This document shows, piece by piece, positions 8,996-18,002 of a stretch of DNA of 64,000 nucleotides; position 1 is the stretch's first letter; every line of letters starts with the position of its first letter. The position numbers were made by a program, and so were the translations under genes. The DNA lies in NCBI GenBank assembly GCA_946403295.1, contig CAMIZL010000002.1, positions 62,001-126,000 of the forward strand. Direction: 5' to 3'. The notes below the pieces were generated by a model. The model saw only the letters and a program-made list of their open reading frames with translations. It was not told where the DNA came from and did no database searches. The DNA is from an uncultured Clostridia bacterium. Lineage in GTDB: Bacteria; Bacillota; Clostridia; Lachnospirales; Lachnospiraceae.

Positions 8996-9005
8996 GTCTT
9001 ATAAT
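8976..9005 (+). promoter_or_regulatory. Sigma-A-like promoter for trpS
   Basis: TTGACT (8976-8981), an 18-base spacer and a perfect TATAAT (9000-9005), about 75 bases before the trpS start. The leader is too short for a T-box. On the opposite strand a weaker TTTTCA/TATTAT pair may serve the divergent gene. Confidence 0.65.
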
Positions 9006-9078
9006 ACCAAAAGAATTCGATTTTGAAAACCGTCATAAAATCAAAAACGAGAACGTTTATCAAAGAGGGAGAGATAAA

Positions 9079-10140
9079 ATGAACAACATAATCCTTACCG
9101 GCGACAGACCCACAGGCAGGCTCCATGTAGGGCATTACGTCGGATCGTTACGCAGACGTGTCGAGCTTCAGAACAGCGGCAAATTCGACAAGATCTTTAT
9201 CATGATCGCCGATGCTCAGGCTCTTACAGATAACGCTGACAATCCCGAAAAAGTCAGAAGTAACATCCTCGAAGTGGCTCTCGATTACCTTTCGGTCGGT
9301 CTCGATCCCGCTAAATCGACTCTGTTTATCCAGTCGCTTGTTCCGGAGCTTACGGAGCTTTCATTCTATTACATGAATCTCGTTACGGTCTCAAGGCTTC
9401 AGCGTAATCCTACCGTTAAGGCCGAGATCCAGATGCGAAATTTTGAGACAAGCATTCCCGTAGGCTTCTTCACATACCCCATCAGCCAGGCTGCCGATAT
9501 CACCGCTTTCAAGGCAACCGTTGTTCCCGTAGGCGAGGATCAGATGCCCATGCTTGAGCAGTGTCAGGAGATCGTTCGCAAGTTTAACGCCACATACGGT
9601 GAGACTCTTGTCGAGCCCAAGATCCTTCTTCCCGACAACAAAGCATGTCTGCGTCTTCCCGGCATCGACGGCAAGGCAAAAATGAGCAAATCGCTCGGCA
9701 ACTGCATTTACCTTTCCGATACGGAAGAAGAAGTAAATACCAAAGTTATGTCCATGTACACAGATCCCGATCACATCAAAGTGAGCGACCCCGGAAAGAT
9801 CGAGGGCAACACAGTCTTCACTTACCTCGATTGCTTCTCGCGTCCCGAGCAGTTCGCAGAGTACGCGCCCGATTATTCCTGCCTCGATGAGATGAAAGAT
9901 CACTATAAGCGCGGCGGTCTCGGTGACGTGAAAGTTAAGAAGTTCCTGCTCAAGGTACTCAACGACGAGCTCTCTCCCATCCGCGCACGCCGCAAGGAAT
10001 GGGAAACACGTCTTCCGGAAGTTTGCGAGATCCTCAAAGAAGGCAGCCGCATAGCTCACGAGACAGCGGCCGAAACACTCTGCGAAGTAAGAAAAGCCAT
10101 GAAGATCGACTATTTCAGCGCCGACAACGGACTCGTTTGA
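9079..10140 (+). CDS. trpS: Tryptophan--tRNA ligase
   Basis: Charges tRNA-Trp with tryptophan in the cytoplasm. It has 353 residues, within the family range. The class I signatures are present: a HIGH-type motif (TGRLHVGH, residues 12-19) and KMSKS ([10 protein letters not shown], about residue 200). It is the only gene in the window on the plus strand. GGGAGAG precedes the ATG and a good promoter lies 75 bases upstream. A terminator shared with the convergent neighbour follows. Confidence 0.97.
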   Translation: MNNIILTGDRPTGRLHVGHYVGSLRRRVELQNSGKFDKIFIMIADAQALTDNADNPEKVRSNILEVALDYLSVGLDPAKSTLFIQSLVPELTELSFYYMNLVTVSRLQRNPTVKAEIQMRNFETSIPVGFFTYPISQAADITAFKATVVPVGEDQMPMLEQCQEIVRKFNATYGETLVEPKILLPDNKACLRLPGIDGKAKMSKSLGNCIYLSDTEEEVNTKVMSMYTDPDHIKVSDPGKIEGNTVFTYLDCFSRPEQFAEYAPDYSCLDEMKDHYKRGGLGDVKVKKFLLKVLNDELSPIRARRKEWETRLPEVCEILKEGSRIAHETAAETLCEVRKAMKIDYFSADNGLV

Positions 10141-10254
10141 ACCGGAAATTGATACACTACTTTGTACCTGTAAAGTCATAGAATTTTAAACGATTATAGG
10201 CAACGACAAGAAGGGGCACAAAATGACTCCGCTCCCCCGACATATTTAAACAAA

Positions 10255-10275
10255 GGGACTCCGCAAAAGAGTCCC
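10255..10275. terminator. Bidirectional terminator between convergent genes
   Basis: A perfect 7-bp stem (GGGACTC/GAGTCCC) with a 7-base loop lies between the ends of trpS (plus) and the acidic repeat gene (minus). T-rich tracts follow in both directions (TATTTTAT on plus, TTTGTTTAAAT on minus). Confidence 0.75.
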
Positions 10276-10289
10276 TATTTTATGTCTGT

Positions 10290-12650
10290 TTATTTTTTTC
10301 TTTTTACAAGTGATGAGAGAAATCCCGTAAATCCTCCGTTCTGTGAACCGGCCGGTTTTTTCTTTCCTGAACTGCTGTAAACCGAGACCTTTATCTGCCG
10401 GGGGTTCTGATCCGAAGTATCGGCAACTCCGTTTGAAGCGGGTTTTTCTTTTACCTCAGCTACGACCTCGGGTACAGGCTCAGGGTCACGTGCCGGTGCA
10501 GCTACGACCTCGGGTGCAGGCTCAGGATCACGTGCCGGTACAGCTACGACCTCGGGTGCAGGCTCAGGCGCCGGTTCTGCTACGACCTCGGGTGCAGGCT
10601 CAGCGTCACGTGCCGGTATAGCTACGACCTCGGGTGCAGGCTCAGGCGCCGGTCTGCGCTTTCTGCGGCGTCCCGGACGATCGCCCGGCCGCTCTTTCCT
10701 CTCGCTGTCCCAGAAATCGATTCCGTGATTTCCCGGTCCGAAATAGTTCTCTATAGCGGATCTGTAGACTTTTTCGGTAAGCGGCACGCTTCTGTCAGAA
10801 TAATCGGTTTTTTCCGCCGGTGTGTTTTCTTCGTTCACTTCTTCCTGTTGTTCGGAAAGAGCTTCCCTCACGACGCGTTCGAGCTTATCGTCATTTTCTT
10901 CCGACTCATCTTCATATTCGTCCTCATCGTAGTCGTCTTCGTCGTAGCCGTCCTCGTCGTAGCCGTCTTCGTCGTAACCGTTTTCGTCGTAACCGTCTTC
11001 GTCGTAACCGTCCTCGTCGTAGCCGTCTTCGTCGTAATCGTCTTCGTCGTAGCCGTCTTCGTCGTAACCGTCTTCGTCGTAACCGTCTTCGTCATGATCC
11101 TCTTCGGATTCATCGTAACCCGCCTCGACCACAGGTTCCTCTACCACCGGTTCCCCGACAACCGGCTCCTCAATCGCAGGTTCCTCTACAACAGATTCCT
11201 CGATCGCAGGTTCCTCTGCCACCGGCTCCTCAATCGCCGGTTTCTCTACAACAGGTTCCTCAACCACAGGTTCCTCAACCGCAGGTTCGTCTACAACAGG
11301 TTCCTCAACCACAGGTTCCTCTGCTACAGGTTCCTCGACCACAGGTTCCTCAACCGCAGGTTCCTCTGCCGCAGGTTCCTCTGCTACAGGTTCCTCTGCT
11401 ACAGGTTCCTCGACAACCGGCTCCTCAATCGCCGGTTCGTCTACAACAGGTTCCTCTGCCACAGTTTCCTTAGCCGCAGGGAATTCGGCAGGGAGATAGT
11501 CGGATGCGTGCGCCGTTGTTGAGAGCGTTCTGATCTCAATCCCGTCCATGGTGCATCCGTTCCCGTCTTTATCAAGACACTTCACTGTCATGATACCGTT
11601 TTTCGAGCGTGTGCGGATCTGCATAACGGTAGGGCCGCTACTCATGTCCGCAAGTTCCGGGATGGGATAAGATTTTTCTTTTCCCTGTGTGGTTACCAAA
11701 AGCACAGACGCATCTTTTCCGGGCGTAACATTTATCGCATAGAGTCCTTCTTCAACCTGAAATGCCAGTTCGGAACCGATCTCGTCAAGTCTTCCCCAGA
11801 AATAACCGGTATAGGGATCGACACCGAAAGTCTGCTCCCGATATGTATGATAGGTTCCCCTGGCATCGTCCTCACCCGAAGCATTGCCGACCTTATAGCA
11901 AAGCTCGCCGGCAAAACTTCCGGTAACGTTCATAAACGCATCGGGTCCCTGCTCGTTGTCTTTTTTGTTTTTTGAATTTCTGATGACAAGATGGTATTTT
12001 TCGTTGCCGGCCACGATCTCCATGCTTTCATAGACAGCTTCCGAAGGAATGTTAAGTTCCGTTTCTCCTTCGATGACCTTTTGGTCGGCTTCGAGCAAAA
12101 TACTGTCGGAGGGGGCGATCGTCGCGCCGCAGGCATCCGTAACGTCAACAAGTATCGTTTCGAAAGCCTTGCTCACAAGCACACTTTGAGCGCCTTTTAT
12201 ATAGAAGGGGATGACCACAGGTTTCCCCGTCTCTTCGTTTTTATCTTCGGGAGCGTCCACATTTGCGACGTCCTCACGGGTATAAACACCGGCCGGAACC
12301 TTGCCCCATCGACATTCGACGCGGGCACCCGCATCAAACGGACCGGCGATCATCGCATAACCGGGATCTGTTTGTCTGGCCCCCCTAACGGCATAAGAAT
12401 ATTCCTCGTCATCAACGGAAACGCAGAAATCCTCAGCCATCAGGCTGAATATCTTGATCGCCAGATCGCCTGCATATTCCTCGTCGAAGCGGATCACAAA
12501 AGCCTCAAAACCGTCCCCTGTATTGTAAGGCGTAAGGGTAAACGGCGGATTCTTCACCTCTTCGGCGGGCACAACATCCACACTGAGAACATTTTCCATG
12601 TTTTCAGCGATCATGCCTTCACCGATGTAGCCATTTTCCATATGCGTCAC
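10290..12650 (-). CDS. Acidic repeat protein of unknown function
   Basis: Predicted protein of 786 residues; I do not recognise its N-terminal family. Residues 1-390 look like ordered, beta-rich sequence without signal peptide or membrane segment. Residues from about 395 to 520 are tandem five-residue repeats of the form EEPVV/EEPVA/DEPAI. About 525-590 is a run of GYDED units. After a short ordered stretch, a second proline-rich block (PAPEVVA/PARD) leads to a basic C-terminus (SLVKRKK). The repeats are strongly acidic and surely disordered. The gene follows nucleoside-transporter genes, with 36-bp tandem repeats just upstream of its start. Confidence 0.8.
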   Translation of the reverse strand: MTHMENGYIGEGMIAENMENVLSVDVVPAEEVKNPPFTLTPYNTGDGFEAFVIRFDEEYAGDLAIKIFSLMAEDFCVSVDDEEYSYAVRGARQTDPGYAMIAGPFDAGARVECRWGKVPAGVYTREDVANVDAPEDKNEETGKPVVIPFYIKGAQSVLVSKAFETILVDVTDACGATIAPSDSILLEADQKVIEGETELNIPSEAVYESMEIVAGNEKYHLVIRNSKNKKDNEQGPDAFMNVTGSFAGELCYKVGNASGEDDARGTYHTYREQTFGVDPYTGYFWGRLDEIGSELAFQVEEGLYAINVTPGKDASVLLVTTQGKEKSYPIPELADMSSGPTVMQIRTRSKNGIMTVKCLDKDGNGCTMDGIEIRTLSTTAHASDYLPAEFPAAKETVAEEPVVDEPAIEEPVVEEPVAEEPVAEEPAAEEPAVEEPVVEEPVAEEPVVEEPVVDEPAVEEPVVEEPVVEKPAIEEPVAEEPAIEESVVEEPAIEEPVVGEPVVEEPVVEAGYDESEEDHDEDGYDEDGYDEDGYDEDDYDEDGYDEDGYDEDGYDENGYDEDGYDEDGYDEDDYDEDEYEDESEENDDKLERVVREALSEQQEEVNEENTPAEKTDYSDRSVPLTEKVYRSAIENYFGPGNHGIDFWDSERKERPGDRPGRRRKRRPAPEPAPEVVAIPARDAEPAPEVVAEPAPEPAPEVVAVPARDPEPAPEVVAAPARDPEPVPEVVAEVKEKPASNGVADTSDQNPRQIKVSVYSSSGKKKPAGSQNGGFTGFLSSLVKRKK

Positions 12651-12662
12651 CCGTTATCCCTC

Positions 12663-12781
12663 TTCTCCGATCCGGATATTCAGACCGTTTTGAATCCTTT
12701 CTCCGATCCGGATATTCAGACCGTTTCGAATCCTTTCTCCGATCCGGTTATTCAAACCACCCGGAATCTCTTCTCCGATCC
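12663..12781. repeat. Tandem repeat, 36-bp unit, three copies plus a partial fourth
   Basis: Units start at 12663, 12699 and 12735, with a partial copy from 12771. Each begins TTCTCCGATCCGG. Copies 1 and 2 are nearly identical; copy 3 has drifted. The array fills the gap between the nucleoside permease stop and the start of the acidic repeat gene. No spacers are present, so it is not CRISPR. Confidence 0.9.
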
Positions 12782-12794
12782 CGCAGCCGGCAGC

Positions 12795-13784
12795 TTATCT
12801 TTCTTCCCTGAAGTACGGTAAGCCCAAATGGTCCGGGGGGAGATTCTCTTTCTTTTTGCGAAGCGATACGATGATAAGAACCGCCAGCGTTACAACATAA
12901 GGTATCATCTTAAAGATTTCCTGGCTCGAACGTGTAAGACCCGGAATATAGAGGTACGACCAGTAGAGCATGCCGAAAAGATAGGCTCCCCATATGGCAT
13001 TCGCGGGTTTCCACGTCGTAAAGATAACAAGCGCAACGGCGAGCCAGCCGAGGGCTTCGATATTTCCGTCGTTGATCCATGTGCCGTTGACATAATCCAT
13101 GGTGTAATAAAGTCCGCCAAGTCCCGAGATCATCGCACCGATCACGATCGCAATATATTTATATTTTGTAACGTTTATGCCTGCTGCGTCAGCCGTTGCC
13201 GGATTCTCTCCGACCGCCCTGAGGCCGAGACCGACACGCGTTTTCCTAAGTATCAAATGAGCCGCAACGGCAATTCCAATGGTCACAAAGGTCATCCAGC
13301 CATATCCGAACACAGCATAAAGAGGATTTGATGTGCTGTTGCCCGTAAGGAATTTAAAATACGATCTGTAACAGCCCGATGCCGCATCTGTGGAGATCTT
13401 GCCGACTCCGCCGGCATATTTGCTGAGCATTCCGCCGAAAAAGTTCGCGATACCGCCGCCCATGATGGTAAGGGTCAGACCCGTAACATTCTGGTTTGTA
13501 CGGAGAGTTACGGTCAGGAACGAATAGAGAAGTCCCGCAAGCCCCGAGCCTACAATTGTTGCCGTGAGTGAAAGTATGACCGAAACCATGCCCGAAGGAT
13601 CGGTCGCGGCATTTTCATAAAAGAAAGATGCCATAAGGCCCGATATTCCTCCGATGTACATGATACCGGGTACGCCGAGATTTAAATGTCCGGCTTTTTC
13701 GGTTATGATCTCCCCGACCGCGCCGAGCATAATAACCGTTCCGAATATTACCGCACTGTGCACAAGCTGTATTAAATCAGTCAT
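12795..13784 (-). CDS. Nucleoside-type ABC transporter permease (BMP family, second permease)
   Basis: Membrane permease of 329 residues with about eight to nine hydrophobic segments. It resembles the NupQ/YufQ branch of the BMP-type importer permeases (EIITEKAGHLNLGVPGIMYIGG, GLGLRAVGENPATADAAGINV, WGAYLFGMLYW). The third gene of a four-gene importer operon after the lipoprotein, the ATPase and the first permease. AAGGA lies seven bases before the ATG. With cdd and deoC upstream on the same strand, nucleosides are the likely substrate. Confidence 0.9.
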   Translation of the reverse strand: MTDLIQLVHSAVIFGTVIMLGAVGEIITEKAGHLNLGVPGIMYIGGISGLMASFFYENAATDPSGMVSVILSLTATIVGSGLAGLLYSFLTVTLRTNQNVTGLTLTIMGGGIANFFGGMLSKYAGGVGKISTDAASGCYRSYFKFLTGNSTSNPLYAVFGYGWMTFVTIGIAVAAHLILRKTRVGLGLRAVGENPATADAAGINVTKYKYIAIVIGAMISGLGGLYYTMDYVNGTWINDGNIEALGWLAVALVIFTTWKPANAIWGAYLFGMLYWSYLYIPGLTRSSQEIFKMIPYVVTLAVLIIVSLRKKKENLPPDHLGLPYFREER

Positions 13785-13885
13785 GTCGTGGTCCTTTCTT
13801 GTCGTAAATATCGTCCGCTAAGCAAAAGTCCTTCGTTTGCGTGTCCGCGGATCCCGTTTCAGTCTTTTCCGCCGCTTTCGGTCTT

Positions 13886-14992
13886 TTAGTGGTGGCCGCG
13901 GATCTTGATGCGGTATCTCGTAAAGAATTCACCTGCCAGGAGGAAGAACAGGATCACTCCCGTGATGATCTTTGAAACGTAGGTATTAACATTACACGAC
14001 GACGCGATCTCGAGAGCGCCCTGATCAAGGAAGCAAAGTAAGATCGCGATCGCTATCATACTGAATGTGTTGAATTTTGCGAGCCATGCAACGATTATGG
14101 CCGTGAATCCGCGGCCGCCCGCAGTCGAAGTCGATATGGAGTGGCTCACACCCGACACCGCAAGGAATCCCGCAAGTCCGCACACAGCGCCCGAAAGGAG
14201 CATCGTCCTGATGTAGACCTTCTTAACGTTTATGCCGGCATAGCGTGCGGTATTGATCGAGTCACCTACAACGCTTATCTCATAGCCGTGCTTTGAATAT
14301 TTAAGATATACGAACATCAGCACCGTGACGGTAAGCACGATGAGAACATTGATTCCGAAATCCTTGTTGTACGCCGATGTAAAAAGACCGGGAAGCCAGC
14401 CTTCGTGGCCGTCCGAGTTGATGACGCCCACCGTATTGTTACCTACACCGATCTCCCATTGCGATACCATGAAAGCGGTGAATTGGATCGCGATGTAGTT
14501 CATCATAAGCGTAAAGAGCGTTTCGTTTGTATTCCAATACGCCTTGAACAGTCCCGGAAGGAATCCCCAAAGAGCTCCGGCGATCAGCGAAGTCGCGATC
14601 ATAACGAGAATAAGAAGGGGCGTCGGCAGTCCCGTAAAAGTTTTCATGCAAAATGCCGTGGCGATCCCGCCTACAAGCATCTGGCCCTCCGCGCCGATAT
14701 TCCAGAATTTCATGGCAAACGCGGGAGCAAGTCCGACTCCGAGCAACAATAGCGTCGAGGAATCTCTCAAGAGATTCCAGACTACTCTCGGCGATTTAAA
14801 GCTCGCGCTGAACATCGTTCCGTAAACCTTAAGCGGATTGATGCCTGCAAGAAGAACGATTATGATCCCCGATACCACGAGAGATGCCACAACGGAGATG
14901 AGCCTCACGAGGAGGCGTCTCGAACGGGTCATCCCTTCATATTTTACGACACGCAGAAGAGGCTCTGTGTGTTTTTTATGACTAGCGCTCAC
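13886..14992 (-). CDS. Nucleoside-type ABC transporter permease (BMP family, first permease)
   Basis: Membrane permease of 368 residues, like NupP/YufP, with about nine to ten hydrophobic segments. Typical stretches are KFWNIGAEGQMLVGGI and VVGDSINTARYAGINVKKVY, the latter the loop that contacts the ATPase. I start at GTG 14992, nine bases after a GGAG; the frame could also start at TTG 14998. The start lies inside the end of the ATPase gene, so translation is coupled. It pairs with the second permease downstream. Confidence 0.9.
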   Translation of the reverse strand: MSASHKKHTEPLLRVVKYEGMTRSRRLLVRLISVVASLVVSGIIIVLLAGINPLKVYGTMFSASFKSPRVVWNLLRDSSTLLLLGVGLAPAFAMKFWNIGAEGQMLVGGIATAFCMKTFTGLPTPLLILVMIATSLIAGALWGFLPGLFKAYWNTNETLFTLMMNYIAIQFTAFMVSQWEIGVGNNTVGVINSDGHEGWLPGLFTSAYNKDFGINVLIVLTVTVLMFVYLKYSKHGYEISVVGDSINTARYAGINVKKVYIRTMLLSGAVCGLAGFLAVSGVSHSISTSTAGGRGFTAIIVAWLAKFNTFSMIAIAILLCFLDQGALEIASSCNVNTYVSKIITGVILFFLLAGEFFTRYRIKIRGHH

Positions 14993-16529
14993 TTCCAAAG
15001 TCTCCTCTCTTTTTGTAACTTGTCATCAACAGACCGATATCCTCTTTGGATGTGGTCCTTGCATCAACAACTCCCGAAACCTGTCCGCCGACCAGGACCA
15101 CGATCCTGTCGCACAGCGACATGAGCACGTCAAGGTCTTCGCCGACGTAGATAACCGCCGTTCCTTTCATCTTCTGCTGCGTAAGAAGATCGTAGATAAC
15201 ATGCGAAGTGTTTATATCAAGCCCTCTTACCGCATATGCGAGCATAAGCACTGAGGGCGAAGCTGCGATCTCGCGTCCGACGAGGACCTTTTGAACATTT
15301 CCTCCCGAAAGACGTCTGACAGGGAAGTTTACGTGCGGAGTCGATACATCAAGCTCTTCCTTTACTTTATCGGCAAGCTTTCTGGGTTCGCTCCTCTTAA
15401 CAAAGAAGCCCTTGCTCTCATCGAATGTACGCAACATCATGTTGTCCGTCATGCCCATATCTCCGACAAGACCCATACCGAGTCTGTCTTCGGGCACGAA
15501 TGATATCGAAATGCCTAGTTTTCTGATCTGTCTGGGATCGAGTCCGTTGAGTTTTATGCTGCCTCCCGAAGCGGGATGATACGTGATCGTACCCGATTCA
15601 AGGCCTATAAGACCGGCAACGGCATCGAGGAGCTCTTTCTGTCCGGAGCCCGCCACGCCCGCGATACCGAGTATCTCACCGGATCTCGCCGTAAACGAAA
15701 CATCGTCAAGTCTCTTAACTCCCTCGCGGTCAACGTACGTGAGCCCGGAAAGGATAAGCCTTTCTTCGGGCTTAACGGCCGCGGGTCTGTTGATCTCAAG
15801 CGAAACCGATCTGCCGACCATGAGCGAAGCAAGCTCAAGTGAATCGGTCTTTGCGGTCTCGAGAATATCCACGCATTTTCCGGCACGAAGCAGTGCCACT
15901 CTGTCGGAGATCTCCATAACCTCGGCAAGCTTGTGGGTGATAATGATTATGGACCTGCCGTCATTTCTCATATTTCTCATGATGTCAAACAGCTTGTCCG
16001 CTTCCTGGGGCGTGAGTACCGCCGTGGGCTCGTCAAGGATAAGGATGCGTGCACCGCGGTAAAGCGCCTTTATTATTTCAACCGTCTGCTTTTCCGAAAC
16101 AGACATGTCATAAATCTTTTTGTTGGGGTCGATATCGAAGCCGTAGCGCGAAGCGATCGAACGGATCCGTTCCGCCGCCTCTTTGAGATTATATTTTTTG
16201 CCGGCTTCGTTGTATCCGAGTACGATGTTTTCGGCCGCGGTAAACACATCAACAAGCTTAAAATGCTGGTGGATCATTCCGATGCCTGCCGAAAAGGCAT
16301 CCGTGGGTGACGAGATCACGGTCTCCCTTCCGTCGATAAAGATCCTGCCCTCGTCAGGATAATAGATTCCGGATAGAATATTAACAAGCGTGGTCTTTCC
16401 GCTGCCGTTTTCGCCGAGCAGCGCAAGTATCTCGCCCTTCTTAAGCGTTATGTCAATATGATCGTTGGCCATTACGGTGCCGAAGCTCTTTGTTATACCC
16501 CTCATTTCAACAGCCGGTTCCGCACTCAT
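14982..16529 (-). CDS. Nucleoside-type ABC transporter ATP-binding protein (two ABC domains)
   Basis: ATPase of 515 residues like NupO/RbsA, with two ABC modules. The first has Walker A GENGSGKTTL at about residue 37, an atypical signature (MSVSEKQTVEI) and Walker B ILILDEPTAVL. The second has a degenerate Walker A (GVAGSGQKEL) and a good signature (LSGGNVQKV), as usual in this family. The open frame reaches back to 16712, but a GGGGGG run sits before ATG 16529, and the longer version would run through the intercistronic hairpin. It powers the two permeases downstream. Confidence 0.93.
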   Translation of the reverse strand: MSAEPAVEMRGITKSFGTVMANDHIDITLKKGEILALLGENGSGKTTLVNILSGIYYPDEGRIFIDGRETVISSPTDAFSAGIGMIHQHFKLVDVFTAAENIVLGYNEAGKKYNLKEAAERIRSIASRYGFDIDPNKKIYDMSVSEKQTVEIIKALYRGARILILDEPTAVLTPQEADKLFDIMRNMRNDGRSIIIITHKLAEVMEISDRVALLRAGKCVDILETAKTDSLELASLMVGRSVSLEINRPAAVKPEERLILSGLTYVDREGVKRLDDVSFTARSGEILGIAGVAGSGQKELLDAVAGLIGLESGTITYHPASGGSIKLNGLDPRQIRKLGISISFVPEDRLGMGLVGDMGMTDNMMLRTFDESKGFFVKRSEPRKLADKVKEELDVSTPHVNFPVRRLSGGNVQKVLVGREIAASPSVLMLAYAVRGLDINTSHVIYDLLTQQKMKGTAVIYVGEDLDVLMSLCDRIVVLVGGQVSGVVDARTTSKEDIGLLMTSYKKRGDFGSER

Positions 16530-16577
16530 CAACAGGCCCCCCTTCAAAATAAAATCGCAATCTATAATATAGCACAA

Positions 16578-16610
16578 AAAGGCTCTCTTGTCACGGACAA
16601 GAGAGCCTTT
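16578..16610 (-). terminator. Intercistronic attenuator after the BMP lipoprotein gene
   Basis: A 14-bp stem (AAAGGCTCTCTTGT and its complement) with a short loop, followed on the minus strand by TTTTTGTGC. It lies 19 bases past the lipoprotein stop and before the ATPase gene. Partial termination would keep the binding protein in excess over the membrane parts. Confidence 0.8.
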
Positions 16611-16629
16611 AGTAATGTAATTCCTATGA

Positions 16630-17835
16630 TCAGTTAAGCTTTGTGATGCCGTCGATATCGCAAAGGAATGTAGGAGCCGAGATGTACTTGGACTCATCGA
16701 AATATCCGTCAACGATACCGTTTACAGAATCGGGAACATAATCGCCGTCAGTGTCGATACGGAAGAGTTCAGTAACCTTCTGTCCGCCGACGGTGAACTT
16801 GTTTGTATCAAATACATGAAGTGTTCCGTTCTTGATAGCTGTCTCTGCCTTTGTAACTTCATCAGCCGTGCCTGCCGCACACTCGGGTCCGAGCTTTGTG
16901 ATGCAAACAGCACCTGTCTCATAACCCTCAGACCAGTCAACATCGATCCTCTCACCCTTGATGAACTGATCGAAGCAATGGCTGTAGTATACAGACCAGT
17001 CGTTTGTAGCGGATGTAAGAGCTGCATGAGGTGCAACAGCGAGCATGTCGATGTTGTAACCTACCGAATAGACGGGGTTGCCCGCTACATTGGCTGCCTC
17101 ACAAGCCTGAGGAGCACCTGTTGTGTCGGCATGCTGTCCGATGATGACTGCGCCGTTAGCGATAAGCATCTCGGCTGTAGTCTTCTCAGCAACAAGATCC
17201 GACCATGAATTTGTGAACGAAACGTCCATTACGATGTCGGGGTAGATCGACTGCATTCCAAGGAAGAATGATGTATAACCGGAAACAACCTCAGCGAAGG
17301 GGAATGCTCCGACATAACCGGTCTTAACCTTGCCATCTGCAGTATAGTTGTTAGCGGAAAGCTTGCCGGCGTCAACGAGTTCCTTGATCTTCATGCCTGC
17401 AACCACGCCCGATACATAGCGGCTCTGGTATGTCTGGTTAAATGCGTTTGAAAGGTTTGAAAGACCCGAGCTCTTTGCCGTGTCGCCTGTCATGCAGACA
17501 AATTTGATCTCGGGATGCTCTTTTGCAGCCTGCTCAGCATAGTACTGATGGCCGTAAGAGTTGGTGATAACGAGCTTGCAGCCCTGCTCGATACAGGAAA
17601 TGCACTTGTCGTAGCACTCCTCTTCCTGGGGAACGTTGTAGAACCAAACAAGGTTGTCTTCTACATTGCGCTCTTTGGCTGCTTTCTTGATACCTTCGAT
17701 ATGTGCCTGTGAGTAACCTTCGTTCTCATCACCGATAAGGATGATGCCGATCTTGTCACCTGTTGCCGAGCTTTCACAGCCTGTCATGGCAAATACAAGT
17801 GCAAGTACGAGAAGAATTGCTAATACTTTTTTCAT
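16630..17835 (-). CDS. BMP-family nucleoside-binding lipoprotein
   Basis: Surface lipoprotein of 401 residues, with a signal peptide and the lipobox MTGC at about residues 17-20. The mature part is a BMP/Med-type periplasmic-binding fold (KIGIILIGDENEGYSQAHIEGIKKAAKE, GVVAGMKIKELVDAG, NGAVIIGQHADTTGAPQACE). It binds a substrate, probably a nucleoside, for the transporter encoded downstream. The ribosome site GAGGAGG precedes the ATG. A candidate promoter lies about 80 bases upstream. The nucleoside assignment rests on family and on cdd and deoC nearby. Confidence 0.92.
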   Translation of the reverse strand: MKKVLAILLVLALVFAMTGCESSATGDKIGIILIGDENEGYSQAHIEGIKKAAKERNVEDNLVWFYNVPQEEECYDKCISCIEQGCKLVITNSYGHQYYAEQAAKEHPEIKFVCMTGDTAKSSGLSNLSNAFNQTYQSRYVSGVVAGMKIKELVDAGKLSANNYTADGKVKTGYVGAFPFAEVVSGYTSFFLGMQSIYPDIVMDVSFTNSWSDLVAEKTTAEMLIANGAVIIGQHADTTGAPQACEAANVAGNPVYSVGYNIDMLAVAPHAALTSATNDWSVYYSHCFDQFIKGERIDVDWSEGYETGAVCITKLGPECAAGTADEVTKAETAIKNGTLHVFDTNKFTVGGQKVTELFRIDTDGDYVPDSVNGIVDGYFDESKYISAPTFLCDIDGITKLN

Positions 17836-17889
17836 GGTTTCCTCCTCTGGGATCTGATACTCCGTAGTTTTTGCGGAGAAAAATAATAA

Positions 17890-17910
17890 GAACGTCTCCG
17901 AAAGACGTTC
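17890..17910 (-). terminator. Probable terminator after the DUF4956 gene
   Basis: An 8-bp stem (GAACGTCT/AGACGTTC) with a 5-base loop, followed on the minus strand by TTATTATTTTT. It lies about 90 bases past the DUF4956 stop. It overlaps the expected start of transcription from the BMP promoter, so it could also act in that leader. Confidence 0.65.
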
Positions 17911-17912
17911 TC

Positions 17913-17941
17913 ATTTTATTACATGAAATTCATTAAATCAA
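17913..17941 (-). promoter_or_regulatory. Candidate promoter of the nucleoside ABC operon
   Basis: On the minus strand TTGATT (17941-17936), a 17-base spacer and TAAAAT (17918-17913). Transcription would start within the hairpin at 17890-17910, leaving it unclear which of the two elements works as read. Confidence 0.45.
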
Positions 17942-18002
17942 GTGTCCCAATTGGCTAAATAAATCAAATCACGATATAACTTTTTGTTGATCTTGACCAA
18001 TT

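Noticed and set aside
8996-9078. T-box riboswitch before trpS
   Set aside because: The gap is only 83 bases and already holds a promoter and ribosome site; no T-box sequence or antiterminator is seen.
10725-11522. Plus-strand frames rich in Arg, Phe and Val
   Set aside because: They are the reverse reading of the acidic EEPVV/GYDED repeats; repetitive DNA leaves all frames open.
16530-16712. Longer N-terminus of the nucleoside ATPase
   Set aside because: The added 61 residues are read through the intercistronic hairpin and have no family resemblance; a strong ribosome site marks 16529.
17836-18002. Purine riboswitch before the BMP lipoprotein gene
   Set aside because: The conserved three-way-junction core is not present; only a terminator-like hairpin and a short 5-bp stem are found.
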